DNA of 64,000 bases from Actinobacillus seminis (GCF_002263215.1 NZ_NLFK01000005.1:62001-126000); one strand, 5' to 3'; shown: positions 1-8,843, counted from the first letter of the stretch. Numbers and translations: made by a program. Notes: generated from the sequence alone by a model not told the origin.

Positions 1-188
1 TTGGCAATGTAGGCTGTAATCTCGCTTTCCAGATAGCCTACAGAATTAGCCCCTAATTGAATTTTTTGCGGGAAGTCAGGTCGGTAACGTGTAGATTTGG
101 GATTTTGCCAATCCGCAAAAGTCGATTTTCCCACGCCTAACATTTTCAATACTTCAAGTCTGCGAATAATGCGATCCGTTTGGCTCAT
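1..188 (-). CDS. AlpA-family phage regulator (partial, runs off the window)
   Basis: Reading leftward from the ATG at 188, the frame stays open to the window edge (62 codons). It begins MSQTDRIIRRLEVLKMLGVG and continues with a KSTFADW segment and a DFPQKIQLG segment. This is the layout of the AlpA/excisionase-like winged-helix family: a short DNA-binding protein of about 65-75 residues that activates integrase or excision functions in P4-like satellites and cryptic prophages. It reads in the same direction as the integrase at 1194-2438 and belongs to the same element. Only the last few residues should be missing. The family call is firm; the gene it controls is inferred. Confidence 0.85.
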   Translation of the reverse strand, partial: MSQTDRIIRRLEVLKMLGVGKSTFADWQNPKSTRYRPDFPQKIQLGANSVGYLESEITAYIA

Positions 189-295
189 TGTGTTTCTCCA
201 TATTTGAAAGATTAAAAGGTATGAATAAAGCTGCTTTGGCTTTCGTTGTTTGCGGTGGGAATTATGGAAAGGATTTTTATGTGATGGGAAATTTT

Positions 296-329
296 GAACA
301 AATGAACTCGTTCAATGAACAAATGAACT
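296..329. repeat. Direct repeat upstream of the AlpA-type gene (candidate operator)
   Basis: The 13-mer GAACAAATGAACT occurs at 296-308 and again at 317-329, 21 bases apart (two helical turns), with a further GTTCAATGAAC palindrome between them. It lies about 110-140 bases upstream of the AlpA-type start. A helical-phased repeat in a phage-type promoter region is typical of a repressor or activator site. The protein that binds it is unknown. Confidence 0.45.
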
Positions 330-350
330 AAATTTTGGGGATTTTTGGAC

Positions 351-376
351 AATAAAAAGCCAGTTTTGAACTGGCT
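351..376 (-). terminator. Rho-independent terminator of the coiled-coil gene
   Basis: On the minus strand an 8-bp stem (AGCCAGTT/AACTGGCT, 358-365 with 369-376) has a 3-base loop and is followed by a TTTTTATT tract. It overlaps the stop codon of the gene at 375-1076. Confidence 0.7.
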
Positions 377-1076
377 ATAATTGGTTGAGATATTTTTTTA
401 TAGTGTTTTTGGATGGGATTAATCGGTTCCCTTTGTGTTTTGTATCTAGTTTTGAATGTAGCCGGCTATAACTTGGTATTTCTCCATTTTTTTCCAGTAA
501 TTCAGGGTTGATAATCAGACTTATAAAGTTTGCCAGTTTGTCTGCATTTATTCCGTCAGGCAAATCTGCCTCATAATCTTCTAAAACAATATCAGCGGAT
601 TTTTTTTCTAACTGTGCGATAATTTCCGCTTGTTTTCGGTTTTCTTCTTGTAGTTGCTCAATGGTTGCTTTTAGCTGTGTGATTTCATCTTTGTTGTTAT
701 TTGTTAATGCTTCAGGTATAGCAAAAGTTGATAGCATTTTAGATTTATATAGGAAATATCTATTATAATTATCGTCATCAATAAAATAATAAGTATCTAT
801 TCCTTTTTCCGTTCTATCTCTAAGAGCAGCTATAAAATCCCAAAAAATGGATGGGTAAGAGTCCTCTACTTTAAAAAAGCTCTCTTCTACAAAAACAACG
901 TCAGGCTCAAATGGATCGAATTTACTTTCAATAAATTTAATAATCTTGTTGAGTGGAATATTCGGGTTTTTATCCACAAATAATCGAATAAAATCAAAAA
1001 ATGAGATAAAGTTATTTGCTTCATTTCTTTCCAGTTCTTCTATATCCAGCATTTTTCTTTTTGCCCTTTGCCCCAT
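375..1076 (-). CDS. Unrecognised coiled-coil protein of the integrated element
   Basis: A protein of 233 residues that I do not recognise. The N-terminal half (about 1-125) is acidic and aromatic-rich. Residues about 130-160 form a strong predicted coiled coil rich in Q, E, K and L (ITQLKATIEQLQEENRKQ). The C-terminal part ends in a basic segment with KNTIKKYLNQL, which could contact DNA. There is no signal peptide and no membrane segment. It lies between the AlpA-type gene and the integrase, all in the same direction, so it is accessory cargo or a control gene of the element. The start is uncertain: a second ATG at residue 9 (MLDIEELERN) is a plausible alternative. Its AT-rich composition fits acquired DNA. 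Confidence 0.6.
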   Translation of the reverse strand: MGQRAKRKMLDIEELERNEANNFISFFDFIRLFVDKNPNIPLNKIIKFIESKFDPFEPDVVFVEESFFKVEDSYPSIFWDFIAALRDRTEKGIDTYYFIDDDNYNRYFLYKSKMLSTFAIPEALTNNNKDEITQLKATIEQLQEENRKQAEIIAQLEKKSADIVLEDYEADLPDGINADKLANFISLIINPELLEKNGEIPSYSRLHSKLDTKHKGNRLIPSKNTIKKYLNQL

Positions 1077-1193
1077 TTATGAAAGGAAAGAACAACAAAA
1101 AGCAAATAGGGCATTAATACTTTCTTTCAGGGTGGTTAATTACTCCGCCCCAGTTGTTCTTTATTCGTTACAATCAGTTAAATCTACTAAAGA

Positions 1194-2438
1194 TTACGCA
1201 ACAATTTTCAAATGATATTGCGGTAGCGCACCTTGCGAACATTCTTCAATGTAATCGCCCCACGCTTGAAGTAGTTTAAAACGTTGCGCCAATCGTTCCC
1301 CGCGGTCATAAGCGGTCTTTATTCGGTCATTGTTCAAGTGTGATAAAGCCACTTCAATTAAATCGCTATTAAATCCTTTATCGTTTAAATAAGTTGACGC
1401 AATAGAGCGCAAACCGTGAGCCACCAACCGCCCTTTATATCCCATTCGCTTAATCGCAGAATTTGACGTTTGTGCGTTAATATGCTTTTGCGGATATTTA
1501 GAATTAGGGAATAGATAACGCTTGCCCCCACTTAGCTTTTTAATTTCTTTCAAAAGGGCTAGCGCTTGTCGCGACAGTGTTACTTTGTGTTCAATGCCAC
1601 GTTTCATTTTTTCTGCGGGGATAACCCACAATCTCGCACTTTCATCAATTTCCGCCCATTCCGCTGATGCGGTTTCATTCGGGCGTGTCATTGTTAAAAG
1701 TTGCCACAAAATCAAATAACGAGTTAGCAAATTGATTTGAGCATTGTTCAACGTGTACATAAACTCGCCTAAATCTTCGGGCTTAATCGTTTTAAAATGT
1801 TCAACCGTAGGTGAATCAAATTCCTTTGAAATATTGGCTGTCGGGTTAAATGTAATCATTTCACGGTGTAGCGCATAAGTCATAATCTCGTTATGCTTTT
1901 GAATGGTGCGCTTAAGTTTTTCTAACGTGCCGGCGTCTTGATACGGTTTAAACGCCTTTAAAGCCATTGGCGCAGTAATTGACGTAATCGGTAAATGCCC
2001 AAAGTGCGGCAGTAAATTGCGCTTGATTAAACTAATTACATCTTTTTGATAATCAGCAGAAAAATTCTTTTTTGTTTTGCGATACTCAAACCACGCCCAC
2101 GCAACAGATTCATAAGTATTATTTAATTCAGCTAGTTTTGCTTGCTGTTCTTGCTCGCGGTGTTCTTGCGGATCGACGTTTTGAGTGAGTAGAGCATTAA
2201 AATCATCTCGAATTTGGCGCGCCTGTTGTAGTGATACATCGGGATAACGCCCAATACTGATTAAAACCCTTTTCTTTGGCTGTGTGAAAGGCTTGTAATA
2301 ATTAAACCGCCATAACTTAGCCCCATTAGGCTTAATCAGCAAATAAAGCCCTTTCCCGTCTGCTAATGTAAATTCTTTTGCTTGTGGTTTTGCTTTCTCT
2401 ATTTGCGTGCTGTTTAGCGGTTTGGTTGTGCGTGCCAT
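1194..2438 (-). CDS. P4-type tyrosine integrase
   Basis: Site-specific recombinase of about 414 residues that integrates and excises the element at ssrA. The N-terminus (KPLNSTQIEKAKPQAKEFTL and LADGKGLYLLIKPNG) is the DUF4102 arm-binding domain typical of P4-like integrases. The catalytic domain shows the first Arg in TRPNE, the HGLRS box (His and Arg), the LSHLNND segment and the nucleophile Tyr in TAYDRGERL. The ATG at 2438 is chosen because AAGGGGTG lies just upstream; a GTG two codons earlier is possible. The gene points away from the tmRNA, whose 3' end lies 255 bases upstream, the usual geometry for an ssrA-integrating element. No frameshift is seen, so it is probably functional. Confidence 0.93.
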   Translation of the reverse strand: MARTTKPLNSTQIEKAKPQAKEFTLADGKGLYLLIKPNGAKLWRFNYYKPFTQPKKRVLISIGRYPDVSLQQARQIRDDFNALLTQNVDPQEHREQEQQAKLAELNNTYESVAWAWFEYRKTKKNFSADYQKDVISLIKRNLLPHFGHLPITSITAPMALKAFKPYQDAGTLEKLKRTIQKHNEIMTYALHREMITFNPTANISKEFDSPTVEHFKTIKPEDLGEFMYTLNNAQINLLTRYLILWQLLTMTRPNETASAEWAEIDESARLWVIPAEKMKRGIEHKVTLSRQALALLKEIKKLSGGKRYLFPNSKYPQKHINAQTSNSAIKRMGYKGRLVAHGLRSIASTYLNDKGFNSDLIEVALSHLNNDRIKTAYDRGERLAQRFKLLQAWGDYIEECSQGALPQYHLKIVA

Positions 2439-2454
2439 AATCACCCCTTGTTCC

Positions 2455-2580
2455 GTATAACTATCTACAAAAAATAGGTATAGTAATATCGCTGTAACTA
2501 CATGATATTTATACTGATATTCTGTTTTAGTTATACGGCTTTAGTTATATGCTCGGCTAGTATAACTAAACGTATAACTA
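2455..2580. repeat. Five copies of GTATAACTA between integrase and ssrA: candidate integrase arm sites
   Basis: The 9-mer GTATAACTA occurs at 2455-2463, 2560-2568 and 2572-2580 in one orientation. In the other orientation it occurs at 2528-2536, with a one-base variant at 2542-2550. The cluster fills the gap between the integrase start and the attachment gene, where tyrosine integrases of this type bind their arm sites and where the integrase promoter must lie. The repeats are seen directly; the function is inferred. Confidence 0.6.
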
Positions 2581-2621
2581 AAAGTCTAGGGTTTTATAGG
2601 ATTTCATAGGAACGCATAGGC

Positions 2622-2662
2622 AATAAAAAACCCCTTGAAGTCAGTATTTTCAAGGGGTTTTA
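2622..2662 (-). terminator. Terminator downstream of tmRNA
   Basis: A perfect 12-bp stem (AAACCCCTTGAA at 2628-2639 with its complement at 2649-2660) is followed on the minus strand by a run of six T's. It lies about 30 bases past the tmRNA 3' end. The tmRNA therefore either keeps its own terminator inside the integrated DNA or has received one from the element. Confidence 0.75.
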
Positions 2663-2693
2663 GGATTTCATAAAATCGCTTTGGAATATGTTT

Positions 2694-3060
2694 TGGTGGA
2701 GCTGGGGGGAGTTGAACCCCCGTCCGAAATTTCTCTACCTTTAGCACTACAGGTTTAGTCTCGTCTTTAATTTCACTTGCTACCAGCGGACAGACACGCA
2801 AGCAATAAGCTAGCTTGATTCAATTTAGTGTTTCGATCTCCAAGCCTAAGCGTCCACACGATCTCGTTTAGGGTTGACTCCGCATTATCCCCGTCTTACG
2901 AGCGGAAGCTGGGGAGCGAAGGCTATGAGCAGGTTATTAAGCTGCTAAAGCGTATTGTTCGTCGTTTGCGACTATTTTTTTGCGGTTTATTTACGAGGCC
3001 TACCGCACCTCGACCTGCACCTTGGGCTTCGCTAATCCCGTCGAATCCAGAATCAGCCCC
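2694..3060 (-). ncRNA. ssrA: tmRNA (transfer-messenger RNA)
   Basis: The 5' end GGGGCTGATTCTGGATTCGA and the 3' end with a T-arm (GGTTCAACTCCCCCCAGC) and an encoded CCA are both present and pair as a tRNA-like acceptor. The length of 367 is normal for gammaproteobacteria. The RNA rescues stalled ribosomes together with SmpB and adds a degradation tag read by ClpXP; the ClpXP adaptor SspB is also encoded in this window. The 3' end is the attachment target of the integrase at 1194-2438, and integration has left the gene whole. Confidence 0.97.
2937..2969 (-). other. tmRNA tag reading frame (ANDEQYALAA)
   Basis: Starting at the resume codon GCA (2969-2967) the frame reads ANDEQYALAA and then TAA. 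The LAA end is the signal recognised by ClpX. This tag form is, from memory, that of Haemophilus-type species, which supports the family assignment. Confidence 0.93.
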
Positions 3061-3170
3061 AAAATTTCGTTTATTCTAACAAAAATTGGAATAAATGAAA
3101 ATGAATTTAACAATAAATAACGAAATCGGAAAATGTGCTCTCTTTCCGGTTCCAAAAAACAAATTTCAGA

Positions 3171-3701
3171 TCATTTAGTTTCCGTTGCTTGTTTTACTTG
3201 CTCAGCTGCTTGGTTAACTTTGTCCATTACCGCATCTTTTGCTTCAGTCGCTTTTTCAGCCGCAGCATTTTTTGCCTCAACTGCAGCTTCTTTCACTTCA
3301 ATTGCTTTTTCTGTAGCAGCATCTTTAGTTTGATCCGCTTTTTCAGCTACTGCATTTTCTACTTCAGCGGTTTTCTCTGCCACTGCCTCTTTAGTTTCAG
3401 TTGCTTTTTCGGTTAACTCATTCACTTTTTCATTTACAGCTGATTGCACCTCTTCAATTTTTTGCACTACCGCCTCTTTCATTTCTGTTGCTTTTGCAGA
3501 GATGTTATCTTTCATCTCTGAAGTCGCTTGCACGGTCGCATCTTTAACGTCGGTTGCGGCTTTCACTACTGCATCTTTAGCTTCGGTCATGCTTGCTTTC
3601 GCATTATCAACTTGTTCCCCAGTTTTGCTATCTTTATCGAAACAAGCACTTAAAGATAAAGTCGCACCTAACACTAACACAGCCAATACTGATTTTTTCA
3701 T
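3171..3701 (-). CDS. Alanine/lysine/glutamate-rich helical-repeat lipoprotein
   Basis: A protein of 176 residues with a lipoprotein signal peptide: MKKSVLAVLVLGATLSLSAC, lipobox LSAC, Cys20 the predicted lipidated residue. The rest is a run of degenerate 11-residue units of the type EKATEAKDAV and EKTAEVENAV, rich in A, K, E, T and V and free of Cys and Pro, predicting one long amphipathic helix. The pattern resembles LEA-like and apolipoprotein-like repeat proteins. It should sit at the outer membrane facing the periplasm, but the role is unknown; envelope tethering or stress protection are guesses. It stands alone between ssrA and bioD. Repeat number may vary between strains because the DNA repeat is internally homologous. 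Confidence 0.8.
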   Translation of the reverse strand: MKKSVLAVLVLGATLSLSACFDKDSKTGEQVDNAKASMTEAKDAVVKAATDVKDATVQATSEMKDNISAKATEMKEAVVQKIEEVQSAVNEKVNELTEKATETKEAVAEKTAEVENAVAEKADQTKDAATEKAIEVKEAAVEAKNAAAEKATEAKDAVMDKVNQAAEQVKQATETK

Positions 3702-4006
3702 GTTTTACTCCTGAATAAAATAATAAAAATGAAGAGCATGTTCGATTAAATATCACGCTCTAAAGAACAGATTTAAGTATAATACAATTTATCAAGAATG
3801 AAATAAGATTTACATTATTTTACGTAAACAATGGCAAATTTATTCATTAAAAAATGATAACTAATTGAATATTAAATAAATTTAAAAGTAAGAAAAAATG
3901 AAAAATTTACTTATGTAAAATCAACATTTACGCTATAATAAAAAACCGTACATAAATCCCTCATTTCGAGTAAATTATATACGATTTAATTTTTTCCATG
4001 GAAGAA
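3702..4006. other. AT-rich intergenic stretch between bioD and the lipoprotein gene
   Basis: About 305 bases, very AT-rich, with no open frame of note and no clear hairpin plus T-run. It should hold the promoter of the lipoprotein gene on the minus strand, but I cannot place it with confidence. Confidence 0.5.
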
Positions 4007-4735
4007 TTATTTCACTAACTCTTTTTGCATATAGGTTAAACGCTCAACATTGGTAATATATTGCCCTAACTCCTGTTCTTCCGGTCTATGCACATAAGGA
4101 ATTTGTCCCAACAGCGGGGCATCAATTTTATCACTAAGCAAGCGAATAATTTCGGCATAATATCCTAATCCCGGATTAATTCGATTCGCAATCCAGCCCA
4201 GTAGCGGTAAACCGGATTGTTTAATTGTTGCCACACTTAATAATGCATGATTGATACACCCTTCTTTAATTCCAACGACTAAAACTACCGGCATTTGATG
4301 AGATGCCACCCAGCTGGCAAAACTATGTGTTTTATTCATTGGCGTCAACCAACCGAAAGATCCTTCAACAACAACGGTTTGGTATTGATCCGTCAAGCGT
4401 TTTAAATCGCGATTAATTTTTTCAATATCAATAATCTCGCAATCTGTAGTCAACATCGGCATGGTATGCACGAAGGTATAACTATTTACGTCTTGATAGG
4501 AGACTTTTTCTTTCGTGGAATGCATCAATGTCAATACATCCGGATTATCTTGCGTACCATAATCGTCTTTTTGAGTTTGTTGTAAATCAACATAAATCGG
4601 ATCATCCTGTCCACACGCAATGGGTTTATATCCGACAATACGGATATTTTTCGCTTGTAATGCTTGAATAATTGCTCGACTGGAAATTGTTTTCCCGACA
4701 TTGGTATCTGTTCCAGTGACAAAAAAGCTACTCAT
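4007..4735 (-). CDS. bioD: Dethiobiotin synthetase (BioD-type)
   Basis: A protein of 242 residues that closes the ureido ring of dethiobiotin from 7,8-diaminopelargonate, CO2 and ATP, the step before BioB. The P-loop GTDTNVGKT is at residues 8-16, KPIACG follows at about 42, and the [11 protein letters not shown] segment is the usual active-site region. The length is slightly above the usual ~225. It lies immediately downstream of the mlc-like gene in the same direction, the same neighbourhood as the second E. coli dethiobiotin synthetase (ynfK/bioD2 beside mlc). It may therefore be the second copy, with a further bioD elsewhere next to bioA or bioB. No other biotin gene is in the window. Confidence 0.93.
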   Translation of the reverse strand: MSSFFVTGTDTNVGKTISSRAIIQALQAKNIRIVGYKPIACGQDDPIYVDLQQTQKDDYGTQDNPDVLTLMHSTKEKVSYQDVNSYTFVHTMPMLTTDCEIIDIEKINRDLKRLTDQYQTVVVEGSFGWLTPMNKTHSFASWVASHQMPVVLVVGIKEGCINHALLSVATIKQSGLPLLGWIANRINPGLGYYAEIIRLLSDKIDAPLLGQIPYVHRPEEQELGQYITNVERLTYMQKELVK

Positions 4736-4817
4736 TGGTCATCTCCTTTATTAAACTGGAGAAAATTCTAAACCAATTTTTTATCAAAAATATTGAGCTA
4801 ACACAAGTTTTGTTAAA

Positions 4818-6044
4818 TTAAGTTTCAGATTTGATCAAATGTGTTAACAAACTACCGTTATAAATTCCCTGTTTAATTGCGGAGGTTAATACTACAGGGC
4901 TATTCCACTGGTATTGGCTGATCACTACTTCAGTCTGATGTGGCGTATTGACGAGATTTTTTGCTAAGGTTGCATTCAAGCGAGGCAGGAAAATATCTTT
5001 CGCAGATAATAAACTGGAACTGAACATAATTTTTTCGGAGGAGAAAATATTCACTAAATTCATCAACACATACGCCAAAGTATCCGCAATAAAATACAAA
5101 ATATTGACCGCACTTTTATCGCCATCATTGGCTTTTTGGCATAAAAATTGAATTTTATCATTTTTATTCGCCAATACATTTTTAGGATAAAGCTGATCAA
5201 TTAATTGATAAATTGCCTTGTGAGTAATTTGATTAGTCAATTGATAACGTTCCAATTCCGGCAAATGAATATTAATCAATTCTTGCAATAGGTTATCTTT
5301 CGGCACAATCAGTTTATCAATATTAATTTTTTTGTATTCTTTATGATAAAGCAGCTCGCCTTGTACCAAAACACCTAAATTGATTACATCATCCAATTGC
5401 AAAAATAACACATTATCACAGCCAATCACGCTACCTAAGGTATTTTCCGCATATAACCAGGTTTGGAAATATTCTGTAATCAAAATCGGAATATCAAAGT
5501 GCGGTTCAAATAAGGCACGCAAATTTAAATCCAGTGTTCGTTTACCTAAGCGAACCAGATTTTGCGTTGATTTGTCCAACTCCCCCGCCACCGCAATAGA
5601 AAATGTCATTGGGTGGTTGAGTTTCGGCTGAATATTTGACATAAAATGCTGCACACAATTAAGCAAAAATTGGTCTAAATGATCAAAGTCATCACTGTGT
5701 AACGGATAAATTGCCTGTTCTATTGGCGCCCCATCCAAGCCACATAACAAAATGTCAAAATGATCTTCAATCAAAATAGCACATATAGATTGCCAATAAA
5801 AAGGAGAAACGCATAATCCGACTGCAGGTCGTCCGCGCGACTCTGTATTTTGCACCGCTCTTTCAATAATTAATTTTTCATCAATCAACTGTCTGGTCAA
5901 CGCGGTAATTGTTGCCGGTGCAAGTCGAGATAATTTGGATAGATCAATACGTGAAATTTCTTCAAATTGTTCAATTAATTGATAAATTTTACCTAATTGT
6001 TTTAATTTTAGCGGTAATTTGTCTTCCTTTCTTACCTTTGCCAT
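4818..6044 (-). CDS. mlc: ROK-family repressor, Mlc-like
   Basis: A protein of 408 residues. The N-terminal winged helix (about 20-75) has the HTH stretch LSRLAPATITALTRQLIDEK. The remainder has the weak sugar-kinase fold of ROK repressors, with RGRPAVGL joining the two parts. In E. coli, Mlc represses PTS and glucose-uptake genes and is sequestered by EIICB(Glc). The mlc-bioD2 neighbourhood supports the assignment. Oddly, I cannot find the zinc motif of ROK proteins (His, then CxCGxxGCxE); the matching region (about 215-250) reads NLGVLVQGELLYHKEYKKI. The C-terminal half has therefore diverged or lost zinc binding. A NagC-type role is the main alternative. Confidence 0.82.
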   Translation of the reverse strand: MAKVRKEDKLPLKLKQLGKIYQLIEQFEEISRIDLSKLSRLAPATITALTRQLIDEKLIIERAVQNTESRGRPAVGLCVSPFYWQSICAILIEDHFDILLCGLDGAPIEQAIYPLHSDDFDHLDQFLLNCVQHFMSNIQPKLNHPMTFSIAVAGELDKSTQNLVRLGKRTLDLNLRALFEPHFDIPILITEYFQTWLYAENTLGSVIGCDNVLFLQLDDVINLGVLVQGELLYHKEYKKINIDKLIVPKDNLLQELINIHLPELERYQLTNQITHKAIYQLIDQLYPKNVLANKNDKIQFLCQKANDGDKSAVNILYFIADTLAYVLMNLVNIFSSEKIMFSSSLLSAKDIFLPRLNATLAKNLVNTPHQTEVVISQYQWNSPVVLTSAIKQGIYNGSLLTHLIKSET

Positions 6045-6241
6045 AATCGTCCTAATGGTTTATTTGAAGTTATTAAAATCTTTTCCCCTTTATACCAGTA
6101 ACCTTAAAAAAAACAAGGCGATATTTGCAATTCTGTGAATATTTTCACAAAAATAAAAAATTTAATTCATTTTGGTAATTTACCGAAGTTGCGGTAAACT
6201 AGGCGAGTTTTTTTATTCAATTTTATTGCATTGAGGTTGAT

Positions 6242-7645
6242 ATGACAAAAATTGCATCTGTTGCTGAAGTTTTACAGGGTAAAGTTTCAGTCGGTGAAAA
6301 AGTAACGGTTCGCGGTTGGGTACGTACACGTCGCGATTCCAAAGCGGGACTTTCGTTTTTAGCGGTTTACGACGGTTCTTGCTTTGATCCAATTCAAGCT
6401 ATCGTAAACAACGATATTCAAAATTACGAAAATGAAGTGCTACATTTAACAACCGGTTGTTCTGTGATCGTAACAGGGATCATTGTTGAGTCGCCGGCAG
6501 AAGGTCAATCAGTTGAATTACAAGCAGAAACGGTTGAAGTTAGCGGTTGGGTAGAAGATCCGGAAACTTATCCTATGGCAGCCAAACGCCACAGTATCGA
6601 ATATTTACGCGAAGTCGCGCATCTTCGTCCGCGCACAAATATTATCGGCGCAGTTGCGCGTGTTCGCCATTGCTTAGCACAAGCAATTCACCGCTTTTTC
6701 CATGAGCAAGGCTTTTACTGGGTTGCCACCCCGTTAGTTACTGCCTCCGATACGGAAGGAGCGGGTGAAATGTTCCGAGTGTCCACTTTAGATCTTGAAA
6801 ATTTACCACGCACCGATAAAGGTGCGGTAGATTTTTCACAAGATTTTTTTGGTAAAGAATCCTTTTTAACCGTTTCCGGTCAGCTTAACGGCGAAACCTA
6901 TGCTTGTGCATTAAGTAAAATCTATACCTTCGGTCCAACATTCCGCGCAGAAAACTCCAACACCACTCGCCACTTGGCGGAGTTCTGGATGGTTGAGCCG
7001 GAAATTGCATTTGCAACCCTAGCAGATAATGCAAAATTGGCGGAAGATATGTTGAAATACGTGTTCCGTGCTGTGTTAAATGAACGCCAAGATGATTTAA
7101 AATTCTTTGAAAAACACGTAGATAATACGGTCATTACCCGTTTGGAAAACTTTATTAATTCTGATTTTGCGCAAATCGATTATACCGATGCGATTGAAGT
7201 ATTATTAAAATCGGATAAAAAATTCGAATTTCCAGTTTCTTGGGGGATCGACTTATCTTCCGAACATGAGCGCTATTTGGCGGAAGAATATTTTAAATCG
7301 CCTGTGGTGGTGAAAAATTATCCAAAAGATATTAAAGCATTTTATATGCGTTTAAATGACGACGGAAAAACCGTTGCGGCAATGGACGTGTTAGCGCCGG
7401 GAATTGGTGAAATTATCGGTGGTTCACAACGTGAAGAACGCCTTGATGTATTAGACAAACGCATGGCTGAAATGGGACTAAATCCGGAAGATTACTGGTG
7501 GTATCGCGATTTACGTCGTTACGGTACCGTTCCACACGCCGGTTTTGGGCTTGGTTTTGAACGTTTGATCGTGTATGTCACCGGTGTACAAAATATCCGT
7601 GACGTTATCCCGTTCCCTCGCACACCACGTAACGCCAACTTCTAA
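6242..7645 (+). CDS. asnS: Asparaginyl-tRNA synthetase
   Basis: A protein of 467 residues that charges tRNA-Asn with asparagine in the cytoplasm. An OB-fold anticodon-binding domain spans about 1-110 ([20 protein letters not shown]). The class II catalytic core follows, with motif 2 [21 protein letters not shown] split across about 240-260 and motif 3 [15 protein letters not shown] near 440. The C-terminus is the usual [15 protein letters not shown]. The length is standard. The start lies just after TTGAGGTTGAT, with GAGG as the ribosome site. It is divergent from the mlc-like gene. Confidence 0.98.
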   Translation: MTKIASVAEVLQGKVSVGEKVTVRGWVRTRRDSKAGLSFLAVYDGSCFDPIQAIVNNDIQNYENEVLHLTTGCSVIVTGIIVESPAEGQSVELQAETVEVSGWVEDPETYPMAAKRHSIEYLREVAHLRPRTNIIGAVARVRHCLAQAIHRFFHEQGFYWVATPLVTASDTEGAGEMFRVSTLDLENLPRTDKGAVDFSQDFFGKESFLTVSGQLNGETYACALSKIYTFGPTFRAENSNTTRHLAEFWMVEPEIAFATLADNAKLAEDMLKYVFRAVLNERQDDLKFFEKHVDNTVITRLENFINSDFAQIDYTDAIEVLLKSDKKFEFPVSWGIDLSSEHERYLAEEYFKSPVVVKNYPKDIKAFYMRLNDDGKTVAAMDVLAPGIGEIIGGSQREERLDVLDKRMAEMGLNPEDYWWYRDLRRYGTVPHAGFGLGFERLIVYVTGVQNIRDVIPFPRTPRNANF

Positions 7646-7654
7646 TCAAAACCT

Positions 7655-7680
7655 TCCCCACTTGATGTGGGGATTTTTAT
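7655..7680 (+). terminator. Terminator of asnS
   Basis: A 7-bp stem (TCCCCAC at 7655-7661 with GTGGGGA at 7667-7673), loop TTGAT, followed by TTTTTAT, nine bases after the stop codon. Confidence 0.85.
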
Positions 7681-7745
7681 ATAAAAATAACGCAAAAAAG
7701 ACCGCACTTTTTTAGTTAGATAACGTGTGTTTTAAGCGGCTTATT

Positions 7746-8198
7746 TCACAATTCGTAAATGCGTCGCTGATTTTTTATTATTTTTTCGGTTTTAGATTCC
7801 GTTTTCGGTTTATCCACCGCTTCGGCAAAACTTAACGGTTGTTCTGTGGTAGTCGTGTGTTCTTGTTCATCATAAAAAGGCTCCGGCTCAAACATCACTC
7901 CATCTCCATTTTCACGGGCATAAATCGCTAATGCGGCGCCTATTGGAATATAAATATCTTGTGCTATACCACGAAAACGCGCATTAAATTGAATAAAATC
8001 ATTAGTTAACGCCAAATTACCCGTAGCATTTGCCGAAAGATTTAACACAATTTGCCCATCTTTCACATACTCTACCGGAACTTTCACCATAGGATAGGTC
8101 GCATCAACCACCAAATAAGGCGTGAATTCATTATCGACCAACCAATCGTAATAAGCTCTTAATAAATAAGGGCGTTTAGGAGATGCTTTATATTCCAT
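7746..8198 (-). CDS. sspB: ClpXP adaptor SspB
   Basis: A protein of 150 residues that hands ssrA-tagged proteins to ClpXP. The folded domain (about 1-110) has SPKRPYLLRAYYDWLVDNEF and FNARFRGIAQDIYIPIGA, the usual tag-binding groove. A flexible acidic linker follows, and the C-terminal tail (about 140-150) should be the ClpX-docking module. It lies 12 bases downstream of sspA in the same operon. Its substrate tag is encoded by the tmRNA gene in this same window. Confidence 0.95.
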   Translation of the reverse strand: MEYKASPKRPYLLRAYYDWLVDNEFTPYLVVDATYPMVKVPVEYVKDGQIVLNLSANATGNLALTNDFIQFNARFRGIAQDIYIPIGAALAIYARENGDGVMFEPEPFYDEQEHTTTTEQPLSFAEAVDKPKTESKTEKIIKNQRRIYEL

Positions 8199-8210
8199 AA
8201 ACTAACCTAT

Positions 8211-8843
8211 TTAATCCATTAAGCTCTTCGGAGTAGACTCTCCGACAGACTGTAAAAAAGAATCCCGTTGATATACTCTATCCATATAAGCCTTAATCGC
8301 TTTACTGCCGGCACCGCTAAATTCGACGCCTAATTGTTGCATACGCCATAATAAAGGCGCGATATAGCAGTCCACTAAACTAAATTCTTCGCTCATAAAA
8401 TACGCAGTTTGGGTAAAAATCGGTGCAATTGCCAGTAATTCTTCTTTCAAGCGTTTTAAGGCATCCGCTTTTTCTTCATCACTTCCTTTTTCCGCTTGCT
8501 CCAATAAAGAATACCAATCTTGCTCAATACGCAACATCAATAAACGACTTTTTCCACGTGCAACAGGATAAACCGGCATCAAGGGGGGGTGAGGAAAACG
8601 TTCATCAAGATATTCCATAATAATACGTGAATTAAATAACACCAAATCGCGATCGACTAAAGTCGGAATGGTGCCATAAGGATTCAACTCCACTAAATCT
8701 TCAGAAATTACCTGCGGTTCCACAACTTCCGTTTCATAAGCAACCCCTTTTTCTGCCAGTACAATGCGCACTTGATGGCAATAAATATCTGTTTCATTCG
8801 AAAAAAGCGTCATTATTGAACGTTTATTTGCAGCGCTTGTCAT
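8211..8843 (-). CDS. sspA: Stringent starvation protein A
   Basis: A protein of 210 residues with a glutathione S-transferase fold that binds RNA polymerase and modulates transcription in stationary phase and acid stress. The start MTSAANKRSIMTLFSNETDI aligns with the E. coli start. The PHPP segment in ERFPHPPLMPVYPVARG, known to matter for SspA activity, is present, as is the GST C-terminal helix region FSLVDCYIAPLLWRM. First gene of the sspA-sspB operon. In related genomes rpsI lies directly upstream; here a group II intron separates them. Confidence 0.96.
   Translation of the reverse strand: MTSAANKRSIMTLFSNETDIYCHQVRIVLAEKGVAYETEVVEPQVISEDLVELNPYGTIPTLVDRDLVLFNSRIIMEYLDERFPHPPLMPVYPVARGKSRLLMLRIEQDWYSLLEQAEKGSDEEKADALKRLKEELLAIAPIFTQTAYFMSEEFSLVDCYIAPLLWRMQQLGVEFSGAGSKAIKAYMDRVYQRDSFLQSVGESTPKSLMD

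Noticed and set aside
2604-2801. A 65-codon frame across the tmRNA 3' end.
   Set aside because: It reads through the tRNA-like domain and terminator of ssrA; not a protein gene.
2828-3079. An open frame on the plus strand across ssrA.
   Set aside because: Antisense to a well-defined tmRNA.
3133-3714. Several Ser/Phe/Ala-rich frames on the plus strand.
   Set aside because: They are antisense shadows of the alanine/lysine/glutamate repeat lipoprotein.
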